Shown here: positions 21,012 to 31,735 of the stretch, in pieces
How positions within the stretch are numbered: position 1 is the stretch's first letter
Layout: each line of letters starts with the position of its first letter
From: Adiantum capillus-veneris
Taxonomy: Eukaryota; Streptophyta; Polypodiopsida; Polypodiales; Pteridaceae
Assembly (NCBI GenBank): GCA_014529385.2
Contig: CM043962.1
Span: forward strand, 91,913,180-91,977,179
DNA length: 64,000 bases
Direction: 5' to 3'
Translations under genes and position numbers: made by a program
The notes under the pieces: generated by a model
Told to the model about the DNA's origin: nothing
What the model saw: the letters and a program-made list of their open reading frames with translations, nothing else
The model's database searches: none

Positions 21012-21323
21012 AAGTGGGAGGTTGTTGGGTTAAAGGCCCAAATTGCCCCCTTTTAATGTATATTTTAAAGGTACTAACCTTTGGCCAAGTTCACATTGAA
21101 CTTGGCCACTAACTCACTAAATTGGTCCTTATACAAATAATAAAGGGATAGTGAGTTTTTAAAAAACTCACTCACTTATCCCCTTGAAACTTGCGTGCTC
21201 TCTCTCTCCCTCTTTTGATCTGCTAGCGCTCAGCCTCCTGTTGGCCTTCGCCATCTCTCCCTGCACACACCCCACACATTCTCACGTGCTCTTTCACTTG
21301 CACACACCGCCGCGCGCTCATCA
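21012..21323 (+). repeat. E polypurine tract and 3' LTR
   Basis: AAGTGGGAGG (21012-21021) precedes TGTTGGGTTAAAGGCCC at 21023. The 301-bp LTR contains short CT runs and ends CGCGCTCATCA at 21323. Its last 36 bases recur at 16041-16076. D2 RNase H sequence resumes at once. Confidence 0.88.
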
Positions 21324-22300
21324 AAGGTCTGATGATCTGTTTGGACAACAAAATCAACACCTAAGAGGTAGTGCTTCCAGCTAGAAAGCGCATGAATCAT
21401 GGCCAAGAGCTCTTTCTCATAGACTTGCATAGTCCTCTCTGGCCCTTGCAAAATTCGGCTTTCATAAGCTACTACCCGTCCATCTTGCATTAGCACTGCT
21501 CCGATGCTACTACCACACGCGTCACACTGGACCACAAATGACTTCCTGAGATTTGGCAAAACAATTACTGGATCTGAAGTCAACTTTTCCTTTAAGAGAC
21601 TAAAAGCTGAAATCTCTTTTTGGGTCCATCTGAAAGTGACCTCTTTCTTTTGCAAAGCGTGAAGAGGCGATGCTATCTCTGCAAAATTTTTGATAAACCT
21701 TCTATAGTAGGAACACAATCCCAAGAAGCTTCTGACATCGTGCACAGTCTTCAAGTGTGGCCATGTCTTGATAGCTTCGACCTTTGTGGGATCCATTCTA
21801 ACACCATCCTTTGAGACTGTGGCCAAGAAAGTGGATCTCTTCGAGGAAGAATTCACTTTTCTTAGGATTGACAAGTAACCCGTGACTGCGCAGCTCTTCG
21901 AACACAATGGTCAAGTGACGCCTATGCCCCTCTTCATTCTTCGAATACACTATCATGTCATTGAAGAACGTCCCAATAAACTGTTGATGCGAGCGGAAAA
22001 TCCGGTCCATCATTCTGTTGAACGTGGCAGGAGCATTTGTTAGCCCAAACGGCATCACTAGAAACTCATAAAGACCAAATGTCGTTCTAAACGCAGTCTT
22101 GTGCACATCCTCTGGCCTTATACGAATCTGATGGTACCCAATCTTAAGGTCTATCGCACCCTCTAAACGATCGAGAATATCATCAATTGTAGGAATAGGA
22201 AACCTATTCTTGATGGTATTCTTATTCAACGCATGGTAATCAATACACATGCGCCATGAGCCATCCTTCTTCTGCACTAGGAGCACTGGGGAGCAAAAGG
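21324..22300 (-). pseudogene. D2 reverse transcriptase and partial RNase H
   Basis: Reading downward: VQKKDGSWRMCIDYHALNKN, FPIPTIDDILDRLEGAIDLK (a few residues before the first catalytic Asp are missing), [17 protein letters not shown], then GTFFNDMIVYSKNEEGH. The catalytic FFDD is FFND here (Asn codon 21960-21962). A frameshift near 21850-21900 precedes the RT thumb. RNase H (VVQCDACGSSIGAVLMQDG, GPERTMQVYEKELLAMIHAL) is cut by E at 21323. Confidence 0.86.
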
Positions 22301-23400
22301 GTGAAGAACTAGGCTGAATCAGCCCTTCTCTAATAACTCCTCAACCTGGCCCATAATCTCTTTCTGCTGCGCCGCACTAACCATGTAGGGAGGTCTATTT
22401 GGTGGGTTACACCCTGGCACCAAATCTATCCGATGGTCCTTAGGTCTCTCCGGCGGTAATTGCGACGGTAATGAATCAGAAAAACAGTCACTAAACTTTT
22501 GCAAAAATGCTGACCTTTCTTTATCTAACATTGATAAATTTGATTGATCACTATTTGAGACATCACGCGCAAAAATCAAGTACACAGAAAGATGATTCTT
22601 TATTACAAAAGCGATAGCAGAAGCAGATACAATAAGGACCGACTCTCCTTTAAGCTTTACATCCAAGATGTGAGTTTTGTCCCTATGCTGTACAATGATC
22701 TTTTTGTTGTAGGCATCCAAGACTCCATGCACTCGAAACATCCACGGGATCCCCAACAAGGCGTCACAACCTTACAGCGGCATGATAGAACTCTTCTGTG
22801 TCCACATACGACTGAATATGCAGACGCAGTTTTCCAGTGATGGGAGTAACACACTCTGAGTGGCCAGGACATGCAAACCTTGCCTCTGTTGTGTAACCCA
22901 TCTCTTCAGCTCTGATGCCCAGCTTCATAGCTAACTCTGGTGAGATAAAGTTGGCTTTGGCACCTGGATCAAAGAAGATGAGTGCCGTCTGATCCCTAAC
23001 TTTACCCCATGCTGTGCATAACTCACTGGCATTTGTGTTGGGCCTGTCACCCACCATGTCTGGCACTAAACCTGCCGTGGGTTTAGGCTTCTTGCCTTTC
23101 TGGTCTTGTTTATCCTCTGAGTCAGCTGGTCTTTTCCTTTGTGGACAATTGATAGAAAATTGACCAGCGTGCTCGCATATAAAGCATTTGTTCTCAGCCA
23201 TTAGGACCTTCTTTTCCTCGAGCGACTTGCGCACAAAAGGCTTCCTTTTTTGTTTCTTTGCCTGCGCTCCAGAAGTCCCGGCTGAATCCTTGTCTTTGGT
23301 GGCCTTTCTGACCCTTGTGACGCATCAGGAGCCGTTTTGACAAAGGGCTTCTTCACTGAATTTTTCTTTTGCTGCCCTCCTTTGTTGTTGCTCGTAACCT
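22301..23400 (-). pseudogene. D2 protease, zinc knuckle and gag remainder
   Basis: Nearly identical to D at 12616-13480, including CFICEHAGQFSINCP and FFDPGAKANFISPEL. The protease end (LGIPWMFRVHG) is in another frame after a small deletion near 22760. It extends further into the RT linker than D (RPPYMVSAAQQKEIMGQVEE). At about 23396 the sequence jumps from the gag tail straight to the gag N-terminal part, so about 1.02 kb of capsid sequence (equivalent of 13481-14505) is absent. Confidence 0.85.
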
Positions 23401-23810
23401 ATTTTGGAGCCCCTGACTCCGCAACATGCGAGTGTTCCCTTTCCTCCTGAGCCGCATGAAGTACCTGGGCTTGTGCATCAACCAGCTCCGTACGCGGCGT
23501 AGGTTGCCTATTTTGCTGTTGCACTGGTGGCGCTTGCAAGAACTCTATAAACCTTGGATTTTGCACTAGTTGCAAAAAGACATTCATCGCGGCAACTAAG
23601 GCTTGAACGCATCATCCTCAAGTTGCCCAGTCGTAAAGCCCTGTACAACTGGAGGGACATTCACATTGACAGGAGGTACAGACTGACGTGGCCGTGAGCT
23701 CTCGCCAATCTCGAAAACCTTAGGGATCTCCTGCCTGTCCTTTGAAGAGGAACCCTCTTCTAGAATGCCCTTCCCCTTGTCGGCCATAGTGTAATCCCGC
23801 GTTCCTGCAC
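23399..23810 (-). pseudogene. D2 gag N-terminal fragment
   Basis: It matches the first third of D gag (MADKGKGILEEG start, RPRQSVPPVNVNVPPVV, PPVQQQNRQPTPRTELVD). A small deletion near 23600 shifts the frame. The capsid domain is missing. Confidence 0.85.
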
Positions 23811-23884
23811 TCCGTGTCTTTACCCAAAACAATCCAGGCTCACTCTTTAAGGAAAAAGTGATTGATATCCTGGCAATGGAACCA

Positions 23885-25454
23885 TGAAACCGGCCCGTGG
23901 GGCGGTAGGCGTTGGCTTTCACCCGAAATTCTTTACTTTAGACACACACAAAGTACCTTGCAAAGGTAACCTGTAACGGGGATTAACACCTAAGTACACA
24001 CACGGCTCGGGAGCTAGAATGCTCCGAGCAGACGCCGACAACCTGCAGGCCCCAAAATTGGCGCCCCTTTCGGTATTTCTTTATTCTTTAACAGAGGGAA
24101 TAAAACCTGTGATCTCCTACAAGCTGCTCCGCACAATCTAGGCTAAGAAACACCTGTTCTGGCCCGATTTCGGCAGCATAACTGTACTAGGACGCTTCAC
24201 AGTCAGTATCCCCACGCAATAGGTGACTTTCCCGACGCATACGGACACTTTGCAAAACCTGGTGAGAATCTGCAGCACTCTGAATTCTCTGTTTTCTGCC
24301 CCGAAAATGCGCCGGTTCACCTGTACAACGGTCCCCTTGCGTCCCCGAACGTCCTGGGGGTATTAGGGTCCGTTTAGAGCCGAAACCCTAAACCTGCAAA
24401 AATACACAGCAGGCTGTAATTCCCTGTTTTGGGCTCCGTTTCGCTTGCTGGTCGCATCTGTAGCAAGACCTCGAGCTCCCGCACCTGTAGGGCTACTTGC
24501 CCTTTGAAGCGGACGAGATTTCTGACGTGAAACCTTTCCGAATTCACATGTACTTGCGGGGGATTAGCCGCTAGCTAATCCACTACCTTTGCAAGAGGCT
24601 CTTGCCTCGGCAATCGCGCATGAACCCACATAACTGTACATTGGTCAAATGAAAAGCCCACTAGTGGGGCATAACATATTGCTCGTAGGGGGGAGAGAGA
24701 GAGCAGTGCGTAGCGTGTAGGGCATCACTCCTGGCACCGCACTGTACATAAGGGGGAAAGGAAGCACTCCATAGCTCTTAGCTTGTGACAGAGAGCAAAT
24801 GAGGCCTCTTCCCAGCTTAAAAATCAGCGCCCTTTTTTCTGTAGGAGGAAAGTGCATGAAAAATTTACACTTGGCGCATTTACAAGCATTTTCCCGTTTC
24901 GGGTTCGCCGCTTAAAAATCTCCGACTGGTCGCCTAGGATACTTCGCGGCAGAGTTATAAAATGTTCCCCTAGTCATACCGGAGGTAATGACGCGAACAC
25001 ATTTCACGGCCCAAAATAGCAGTTCCCTAAATTTTAGGAGATGCTTCCGTTGGGCTCCCACTGGTCTTCTGACCATCTATCCTCATTGGGACCGCATCCA
25101 AAAGTGCAATGTGGCCCAACTGTCGGATACTTTCTGTTGGCAGTCACACCCTCACTTGAGGCCTTAATTGAGTTCACTTCCTAGTATCCACCAACTTGCT
25201 AAGTGCGACGGGGGGACCTATATGATCTTGCTCTGAGCCTAGACATCCTCTTACCATACGGATTCAAGTGCCGACCACTACCCATCTGCTGGTGAAACTA
25301 CCGTTTACATTGGCCATGCAATGTCCGATCGTTTGCTACTTCAAGAAGAGGGTCTAAAAAATAAAACAAAACCCCTTGGAAAGAAACCAACAACTAAAGT
25401 TAGTAGTTGCCACGTCCTCGTGACATAGTCAACAGTTGCCACGTCCCCGTGACA
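23885..25454 (-). repeat. D2 5' LTR, about 1.57 kb
   Basis: On the + strand it starts TGAAACCGG next to the primer-binding-site position and ends CCCCGTGACA. The first 1.04 kb is nearly identical to D 15000-16040. The right end carries a 29-bp duplication, so the border is either 25425 or 25454. The core block is at about 24047-24083. It abuts C2 integrase at GACTCACATG. Confidence 0.75.
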
Positions 25455-26083
25455 GACTCACATGAAATGCATTCTGAATCCTCCAAGTGTCAGGCAGTTT
25501 CAGTCGGAAGGAGACATCATTGATCTTTTTGGAGATTTGGAAAGGTTCGTAGTATCTCATACTAAGCTTTGGAAAAAGCCTCTTCTTTCCCTTTTTCTTT
25601 CTTAGGCGGGCCTTCTTAAAACGTAAGAGCACCCAATCATCCTCCTTCAATCATCCGCTGCTTTTTTTTGGTCGTTGTTGAGATTTTTGCAAAGCCTTGC
25701 GGACTTCGGCCAAAGCCGTATGTAAGGCGCGTTTGTATTCACCCGCTTCAAAAATCTTATCTTTCTTGCCTAGGAAGGGTGGAACCTTCGCAGCACCTTC
25801 AACAATCTCAAATGGCGCCTTCCATGTCGACGAGTGTATCGTGTTATTGTAGGCAAATTCCACCAAAGGTAGATACTTTTTCCTATTGAGTCTTCTGATC
25901 TGAGATGTAAGACTTCAATAAAATCTAAAACCACTGAATTGGCAATCTCAGATTGCTCGTCAGTCTGTGTGTGGAAAGATGACAAGAGCTGCAACCGCGT
26001 ATCTAAAACCACTGAATTGGCAATCTCAAATTGCTCGTCAGTCTGCGTGTGGAAAGATGACAAGAGCTGCAACCGCGCGCCAA
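25455..26083 (-). pseudogene. C2 integrase C-terminal fragment
   Basis: The chromodomain is missing. Visible blocks are [59 protein letters not shown] and SSFHTQTDEQ. A 78-bp segment is tandemly duplicated (25923-26000 and 26001-26078), doubling the block with the catalytic Glu. The frame is broken in several places. Confidence 0.82.
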
Positions 26084-26088
26084 TGTTC

Positions 26089-27222
26089 TGTAAGGTGCAG
26101 CGGAATGAATGTTTGAACTTTGCTCAAGATGATTGCTCCGAACTGTGCTCAAGGTTCCTTTTGTTCTTATGGAAGGGAGAGCCTTCCGTTCTTAATGAGA
26201 GAGTACTGTGATCACAACAAAGTGAATGGACATTGTGCGTGCAAGTGTATGAGACTGAGAGACAGAGAGAGAAGAGAATACGACACCAGAGACTGTTGTA
26301 AAACCCTCCTCAGAAGGCCCCACTCTCGTCGATGAGAGTGGTCTACTATTGATTGCACAAACTGGTACAATGGGAATGCATGTGACTGATGCAAGTCTAG
26401 GCTATGTCGGCGATGCCGACGACGATGCGACGACCGATCTAAGGCTGAAATCTGCGACTCCTTATCTGCTGTCCAAAAATGCTAATGGGCTGAAATCTGC
26501 TGCGGCTGAAAATGCTATGGAAAACGCTGATTCTTCGCTGGTCTTTATGGCTGAAACTGATGGTCTTTTAGGGCTGAAACTGCAGGTCTTTTAGGGCTGA
26601 AACTGCAGGTCTTCATTGCTGAAAATCGCCATGGCTAATGGTGCAAATTTGGAAACACTAGGCATGGGAAAAACGCTAGGTGCTAAAGTGTGTGGCGATG
26701 GGTTGCTGATGCCAAAAACGCCAAAGCAGGGACTACATGGTGATGAGGCTTGATGGAAAACGCCAAGGGATGGAAAAACGCTAGGAAGCTCTGCTTGGGG
26801 TGGAATCGCCTAGGGTGGGAAGTCTTGCTTGAGAAGTTGCATGTTGAGCGGTGGAGCTCCTACTGCCTCTTCTGCCAATTAGTACTAGTTTAGGTTTGCT
26901 TATATACAAACTTACTCAATTTGCTCTGTCTACTTTCCAACAAAAGTCACTTAAAAATAATAAGTGAAAAATGTCAAAAATAGGTAAATAGGCTAAATGC
27001 ACTGAAAAATTCCCCTGAAGGATTCTGATGGGAATGCTTATGATCATGCTGTGTGCAACTAGAGGATATGTATCTACACTAAGTGACTGGGCATACATGG
27101 TCTGCGAACAGACTCACAAAAGTGCCAGATCACTTCCTATTCTAAACTGACTTGACGGAATTGAACCCTGGTCATGTTGTAGCTTGTCCACGGACACATA
27201 GGGTTGGATGTGTCACGTGACA
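26089..27222. mobile_element. Solo LTR (K) inside C2 integrase
   Basis: This 1,134-bp insert starts TGTAAGG and ends CGTGACA. TGTTC flanks it on both sides (26084-26088 and 27223-27227). The undisturbed site is seen in C1 (near 10045, one base different) and I (near 55333). It has no coding content. Inside are AG-rich and GCTGAAA-type short repeats (GGCTGAAACTGCAGGTCTT twice near 26570-26610). No related internal sequence is in this window, and the orientation is undetermined. Confidence 0.85.
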
Positions 27223-27227
27223 TGTTC

Positions 27228-28665
27228 TCCCAAATTGCCTTTCAAAACAAACTCGTAAATCTGGGGGTACTTGTCGGAGACAATCGTCTCAGGCATGCCA
27301 TGTAATCCAAAAATCTGGGCCACAAACAGTCTCGCTAAGTGATTCGGCTTGACTGTTTTCTTCACTGGAATGAAATGAGCCTGCTTGCTAAATCTGTTAA
27401 TAACAGTCTAGATACCATCGTGACCACTCTGTGTTCTCCGGAGATCAAAAATGAAATCCATTGCAATACTTTCCTAGGGGCGGGTGGGTATGGGCAAAGG
27501 CTGTAACAATCCTTGTGCTTTATGCCTGTCAAACTTGACCTTCTGGCATACCAAGCAACTGCGCACACGTATCCGTGTGAAAACGTTTGCAAAATCTGTA
27601 TCCGTGGCATACTGATCGACCATATCCTCGAAGCTCCTATGATGTATCGCGGAAATAGCCAGAACCAACGGCTTCCGAGACAAAGCATCTGCCACCAAAT
27701 TCTTCTGTCCCTGAACATGGACAATCTGGAAGTGAAACTGTGACAAGATGTTCGCCCCCCACATCTGCTTTTCCGATAGCTGCTTCTGTGACAAGAAGTA
27801 GCGTAAACTCTGATGGTCTGTGAAGACAGTAAAATCCGCTCCTGGTAGGTAGTGCCGCCGCTGAGTAAGACTGTGGTTAATCGCCAAAAGCACTTTCTCA
27901 TAAATCTGTGTTGTCAGTTCTGGCCTTGAGAACAATCGGCTCTCGTAAGCAATGACATGGCCTTCTTGCATTAAGACTGCACCCAGACTACGACCACAAG
28001 CATCACAATATACTTCAAATGACTTCTGCAAGTGTGGCAAAGTCAAAACTTGTCCCGCAGTCAATTTCTCTTTCAAAGTTTGAAAGGCAGTCACCTCTAT
28101 GGGTCCTCACTAGAAAGGGACTCCTTTCTGTGTCAAGATATGCAAAGGGGAAGCAACCTCTGCAAACTTTCGAATGAACCGCCTATAGTACGAACACAGT
28201 ACCAAGACGCTTCTAACTTCATGGACATTCTTCAAATCGGGCCAATCACGGATAGTCTCTATCTTGGATGGATCCATTTGTACTCCTGCTGTTGAGACAA
28301 TGTGTCCCAAAAAGTGTATCTCTGGTAGGAAAAATTCACTTTTCTTTGCATTAATCACTAACTTGTGATCTCGTAATGCCTGAAAGACCTGAAGCAGATG
28401 ATCTCTATGTTCTGCCTCATTCTTGGAGAAAACAATGATATCGTCAAAGAAAGTGCCAACAAATAGCCTGCACTCTTGAAAAATCCTGTCCCTCATCCGG
28501 TTAAATGTCGCCGGAGCATTGGTTAAGCCAAAAGGCATCACCAAAAACTCAAATAACCCAAAAGTCGTCCGAAAGGCTGTCTTGTAGACATCTCCAGGTG
28601 CAATTCTCATATGAGGATATCCACTCTTCAAAGCAATCCTGCTAAAGCACGAGGATCCCTGTAAT
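27228..28665 (-). pseudogene. C2 integrase, RNase H and RT, internally deleted
   Basis: Integrase core pieces resume right after the solo LTR. The frame then joins RNase H directly to CLVCQKVKF, so about 85 residues of the RNase H-integrase zinc-finger region are gone. RNase H shows FEVYCDACGRSLGAVLMQEG and SRPELTTQIYEKVLLAI. RT shows [32 protein letters not shown] (FFDD kept) and FLGHIVSTAGV. Near 28665 the RT N-terminus is deleted and the protease linker follows. Confidence 0.85.
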
Positions 28666-30418
28666 CTACACGAGGATCAATGGTATGATCTTCAGGAGGA
28701 GCAGGTGGTAACTCGCCTGGCAGGCCCTCTGAGAAGCAATCGGCATGAGAGTGGAGAAAATCTTGGCGTTCTTTATCAAGTTCAGACATATTTGTCCTAT
28801 CTTCATCACTCAACTCTTTCATAAAGATCGAGTAAACAAACAGATTGGATTTCATTAATTTAGAAATGGCGGAAGCCGATACAATAGGGATAGACTCGCC
28901 CTTCAGTTTTATATTGAGTACAACGGTTCTGCCCTTCTCTGTGGTCCTCGCTTTCCTCGCCCAATAGTCGACCACAGCGTTGTTCTTGTGGTACAAGGGA
29001 ATTCCCAAGAGAACATCACAACCTTCCAAAGGCATTATGTAAAAGTCCTCATGCCCCAAATACGCCTGACAATGCAACCGAAGTTTGCCAATGACAGGTG
29101 TAATGGCTACGTCCTTCCCGGTTGCCGCTAGAACTGCCTCTACTAGTGGTCCCATCCGATCGGGAGTAATCTCGAGCCGTGCCACCAATTCCGGTGAAAT
29201 GAAGTTGGCCTTAGCTTCTCCATCAAAGAAGATCCGGGCCTCTTGGTCTTTCACTTTGCCCCAAGCTCGGCAAAGTTCTGTACTCTCGTCCATCGTGCTG
29301 GGATCGGTACCCATGCAATCTGGAACCAGTCCTGTTTTCATCTTGCCTTTTCTTCCACGCTCCTCAACTGCTCTCGAACTCTCAGGCCTTTCGTCGTCCT
29401 TGTTCTTCTGTTCTTTCTGTGCCTTTTTAGGGCACTTCGCGGAGATATGCCCAGTTTCCTTGCAGCCAAAGCACTTCCCCTCCCTTATGAAGCGAGCCCA
29501 CTCCTGAGGAGTAAGCTTGGGTCGTGCATCTTTCTTTGTTGAGTTGCTCTCTCTCTTTCTACTTTCATTTGTCAAAGTCTGTTTAGCTCTTTGTGTCATG
29601 ATCTCATCGGTGTGGTAAGTCAAACTGCCAGAGTGAATGGCAAAACCCCGTTTCTCATGACTCATCAACTCCTGAATAGAAGATGACTTCTGTTCCAGGT
29701 AGTGGTCTCGGATCTCTGTAGGTAGACCCAAGGTAAACCGCTCAATCTGTTCCTTGAACGAGATCTGGCGGGTTGAAAAGAGCTCCAGAATCTCTCGCAA
29801 TAAGCGTCCAATGTATCTTTTTTTTGTCATCCGAAGATGGTTCCAAGCAGTTCGAATATCCCGTTCGTACTCTCGAGTCAACCAAGAAGAAATAAAAAGC
29901 CTCTTGAATTTCAGCCATTTAACTGGCGCAGTCTTGCTTAATAGAAGCGTGGACCACCAAGTTCGAGCATTCCCCTTAAAGTAAGAGGCAGCTCTCCGAA
30001 TCTTAGAGTGCTCTGAGTAACGTCATCCCGCGAAAGCGATGTCAAACTGCTGTACAAAAGACAAAGCCTTCGAAGCATCTCTATATCCCGAAAACGTGTC
30101 AAATTTAATTGACTGTCCACCTTCCTTAAACTCTCGGACTTTCTTGCTTTTGTCTTCAAGAAAGTCATACTGGCCGGTTGGCTTTGTAAAAATTGTTCTT
30201 CTTTGCATAAAAGTTGCTCTCATCAGAGTCTAAACTGTCTGTAGACGAGTCCTCTGTAGAACTGTCACTCACTGGGCGAGATTTAGACTTCTTTGCCTTT
30301 TTCTTGCCCTTTCCGAAGCGTTGTTTCTTGCTTCGCTTTTTGCCTTTTCGGTCTTCTTCGCTCGAGTCAGATGAGCTAGAAGAACTTTCAGAAGAAGGAG
30401 AAGAAGAAGAACTGGGTA
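28666..30418 (-). pseudogene. C2 protease and gag, two open blocks
   Basis: A long open frame (about 28666-29881) runs from gag capsid to protease: SFKEQIERFTLGLPTEIRD, SSIQELMSHEKRGFA, the intact knuckle CFGCKETGHISAKCP, a charged linker, FFDGEAKANFISPEL and GCDVLLGIPLY. Upstream, in another frame, are FDTFSGYRDASKALSFVQQF and the Ser-rich, KKRSKK basic N-terminal part. The gag start, leader and primer-binding site are deleted at the junction with the LTR near 30418. Confidence 0.86.
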
Positions 30419-30583
30419 GTTCAAAGTACAAGAGTGCGGGCATGCGCTCACACTCAGACTCTGCGTCCAGATGCTCTGAGTTGTGAGAGGCCTGCTCACA
30501 TATTTAAAGTTACAAGGGATGCCAAAAGCAAAGCCCAAAAGCTAAAAATCAAAGGCCCTTTTAAAAATAAAGCAGGAGCTTTC

Positions 30584-30628
<45 letters not shown>

Positions 30629-30651
30629 GCTTAATAAAATAAAGCAAAGAT

Positions 30652-30730
<79 letters not shown>

Positions 30731-30981
30731 AAAGCAAAGAGGCTTCCTCTCTCTCAAATTGTGTGAAAAAAGCAATGCCCAAAACTGCCGCCAGAACTGC
30801 TTTCCGAAATTCCGCCGCAAATCACGGAGGCGTCCGTACAACTGCCACGTGTCAGCCTTGCCACGTCAGCAATTAGGGTTAGGATTTTTTCTGCAGTTGG
30901 GGTTAGGGTTTTTAGCAATTAGGGTTTCCAACAGAGGGTGTGTGTGTGTATAGCGGGCAGCCACGTCATCACTTTGTGACA
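30419..30981 (-). repeat. C2 5' LTR, inner part lost
   Basis: It matches the C2 left LTR from GTTCAAAGTACAAGAGTGC on and ends ATCACTTTGTGACA. The inner 180 bases or so next to the primer-binding site are gone. (CT)n tracts at 30591-30623 and 30653-30727 are much longer than in the sister LTR. Confidence 0.85.
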
Positions 30982-31735
30982 TATCAGATCAATGGTATGA
31001 TCTTCAGGACGAGCGGGTGGTAACTCGCTTGGCAGGCCCTCTGAGAAGCAATCGGCATGAGTGTGGAGAAAATCTTGGCGTTCTTTATCAAGTTCAGACA
31101 TATTTGTCCTATCCTCATCATTCAACTCTTTCAAAAAGATCGAGTAAACTAACAGACTGAATTTCATTAACTTTGAAATGGCCGAAGCCGATACAATAGG
31201 GACAGACTCGTCCTTAAGTTTTACATCGAGTACAATGGTTCTGCCCTTCTCAGTGGTCAAAGTCTCTTTCCTCGCCCGATAGTCGACCACGGCGTTGTTC
31301 TTGTGGTACCAGGGAATTCCCAAGAGAACATCACAACCTTCCAAAGGCATTATGTAGAAGTCCTCATGCCCCAAATACCCCTGACAATGCAACCGAAGTT
31401 TTCCAATGTCAGGTGTAATGGCTACGTCCTTGTCGGGTGCCGCTAGAACTGCCTCTGCTAGTGGTCCCATCTGATCGGGAGTGATCTCGAGTTGCGCCGC
31501 CAATTCCGGTGAAATGAAGTTGGCCTTCGCTCCTCCACCAAAGAAGATCAGGGCTTCTTGGTCTTCTACTTTGCCCCAAGCTCGGCAAAGTTCTGTACTC
31601 TCGTCCGTCGTGCTGGGTCAGTACCCATGCAATCTGGAACCGGTCCTGTTTTCATCTTGCCTTTTCGTCCACGTTCCTCAACTGCTCTCGAACTCTCAGG
31701 CCTTTTATCGTCCTTGTCGTTCTATTCTTTCTGTG
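30982..31735 (-). pseudogene. C1 protease
   Basis: This resumes C1 after C2 with the shared TATCA. The frame reads KVEDQEALIFFGGGAKANF with a shift, then a 194-codon block with LEITPDQMGPLAEAVL, EDFYIMPLEGCDVLLGIPWY and VPIVSASAISKLM. The FFDGGAKANFISPE block is the gypsy protease position. DG replaces the textbook DSG or DTG in every copy of this family here, so that is a family trait, not decay. Confidence 0.8.

Larger units (their letters stand above)
16041..21323 (+). mobile_element. Element E: Ty1/copia retrotransposon
   Basis: Order: 36-bp remnant of the 5' LTR, primer-binding site, leader, gag, protease, integrase, RT, RNase H, polypurine tract, 301-bp 3' LTR. The RT after integrase order identifies copia. 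It lies antisense to D and D2 and interrupts D2 in its RNase H at 21323. The left target duplication is lost with the 5' LTR. It is the least decayed element of the inner nest but carries a stop between gag and pol, two frameshifts, a deletion and a duplication. Confidence 0.92.
11970..30981 (-). mobile_element. C2: second chromovirus, nested in C1, itself invaded
   Basis: Its two outer LTRs are recognisably sister copies. It is flanked by TATCA at 11965-11969 and 30982-30986, a 5-bp target duplication. The undisturbed site CCAGGTATCAGATCAA exists in element H near 52190. The inner part keeps integrase fragments, RNase H, RT, protease and gag (25455-30418). Several deletions have occurred: the integrase zinc-finger part, the RT N-terminus, the gag start with leader and primer-binding site, and the end of the left LTR with the 3' non-coding region and chromodomain. 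The missing left part is replaced by D, E and D2. Confidence 0.85.

Noticed and set aside
29085-29542. Plus-strand open frames across C2 protease
   Set aside because: Antisense shadows of the minus-strand gag-protease frame.
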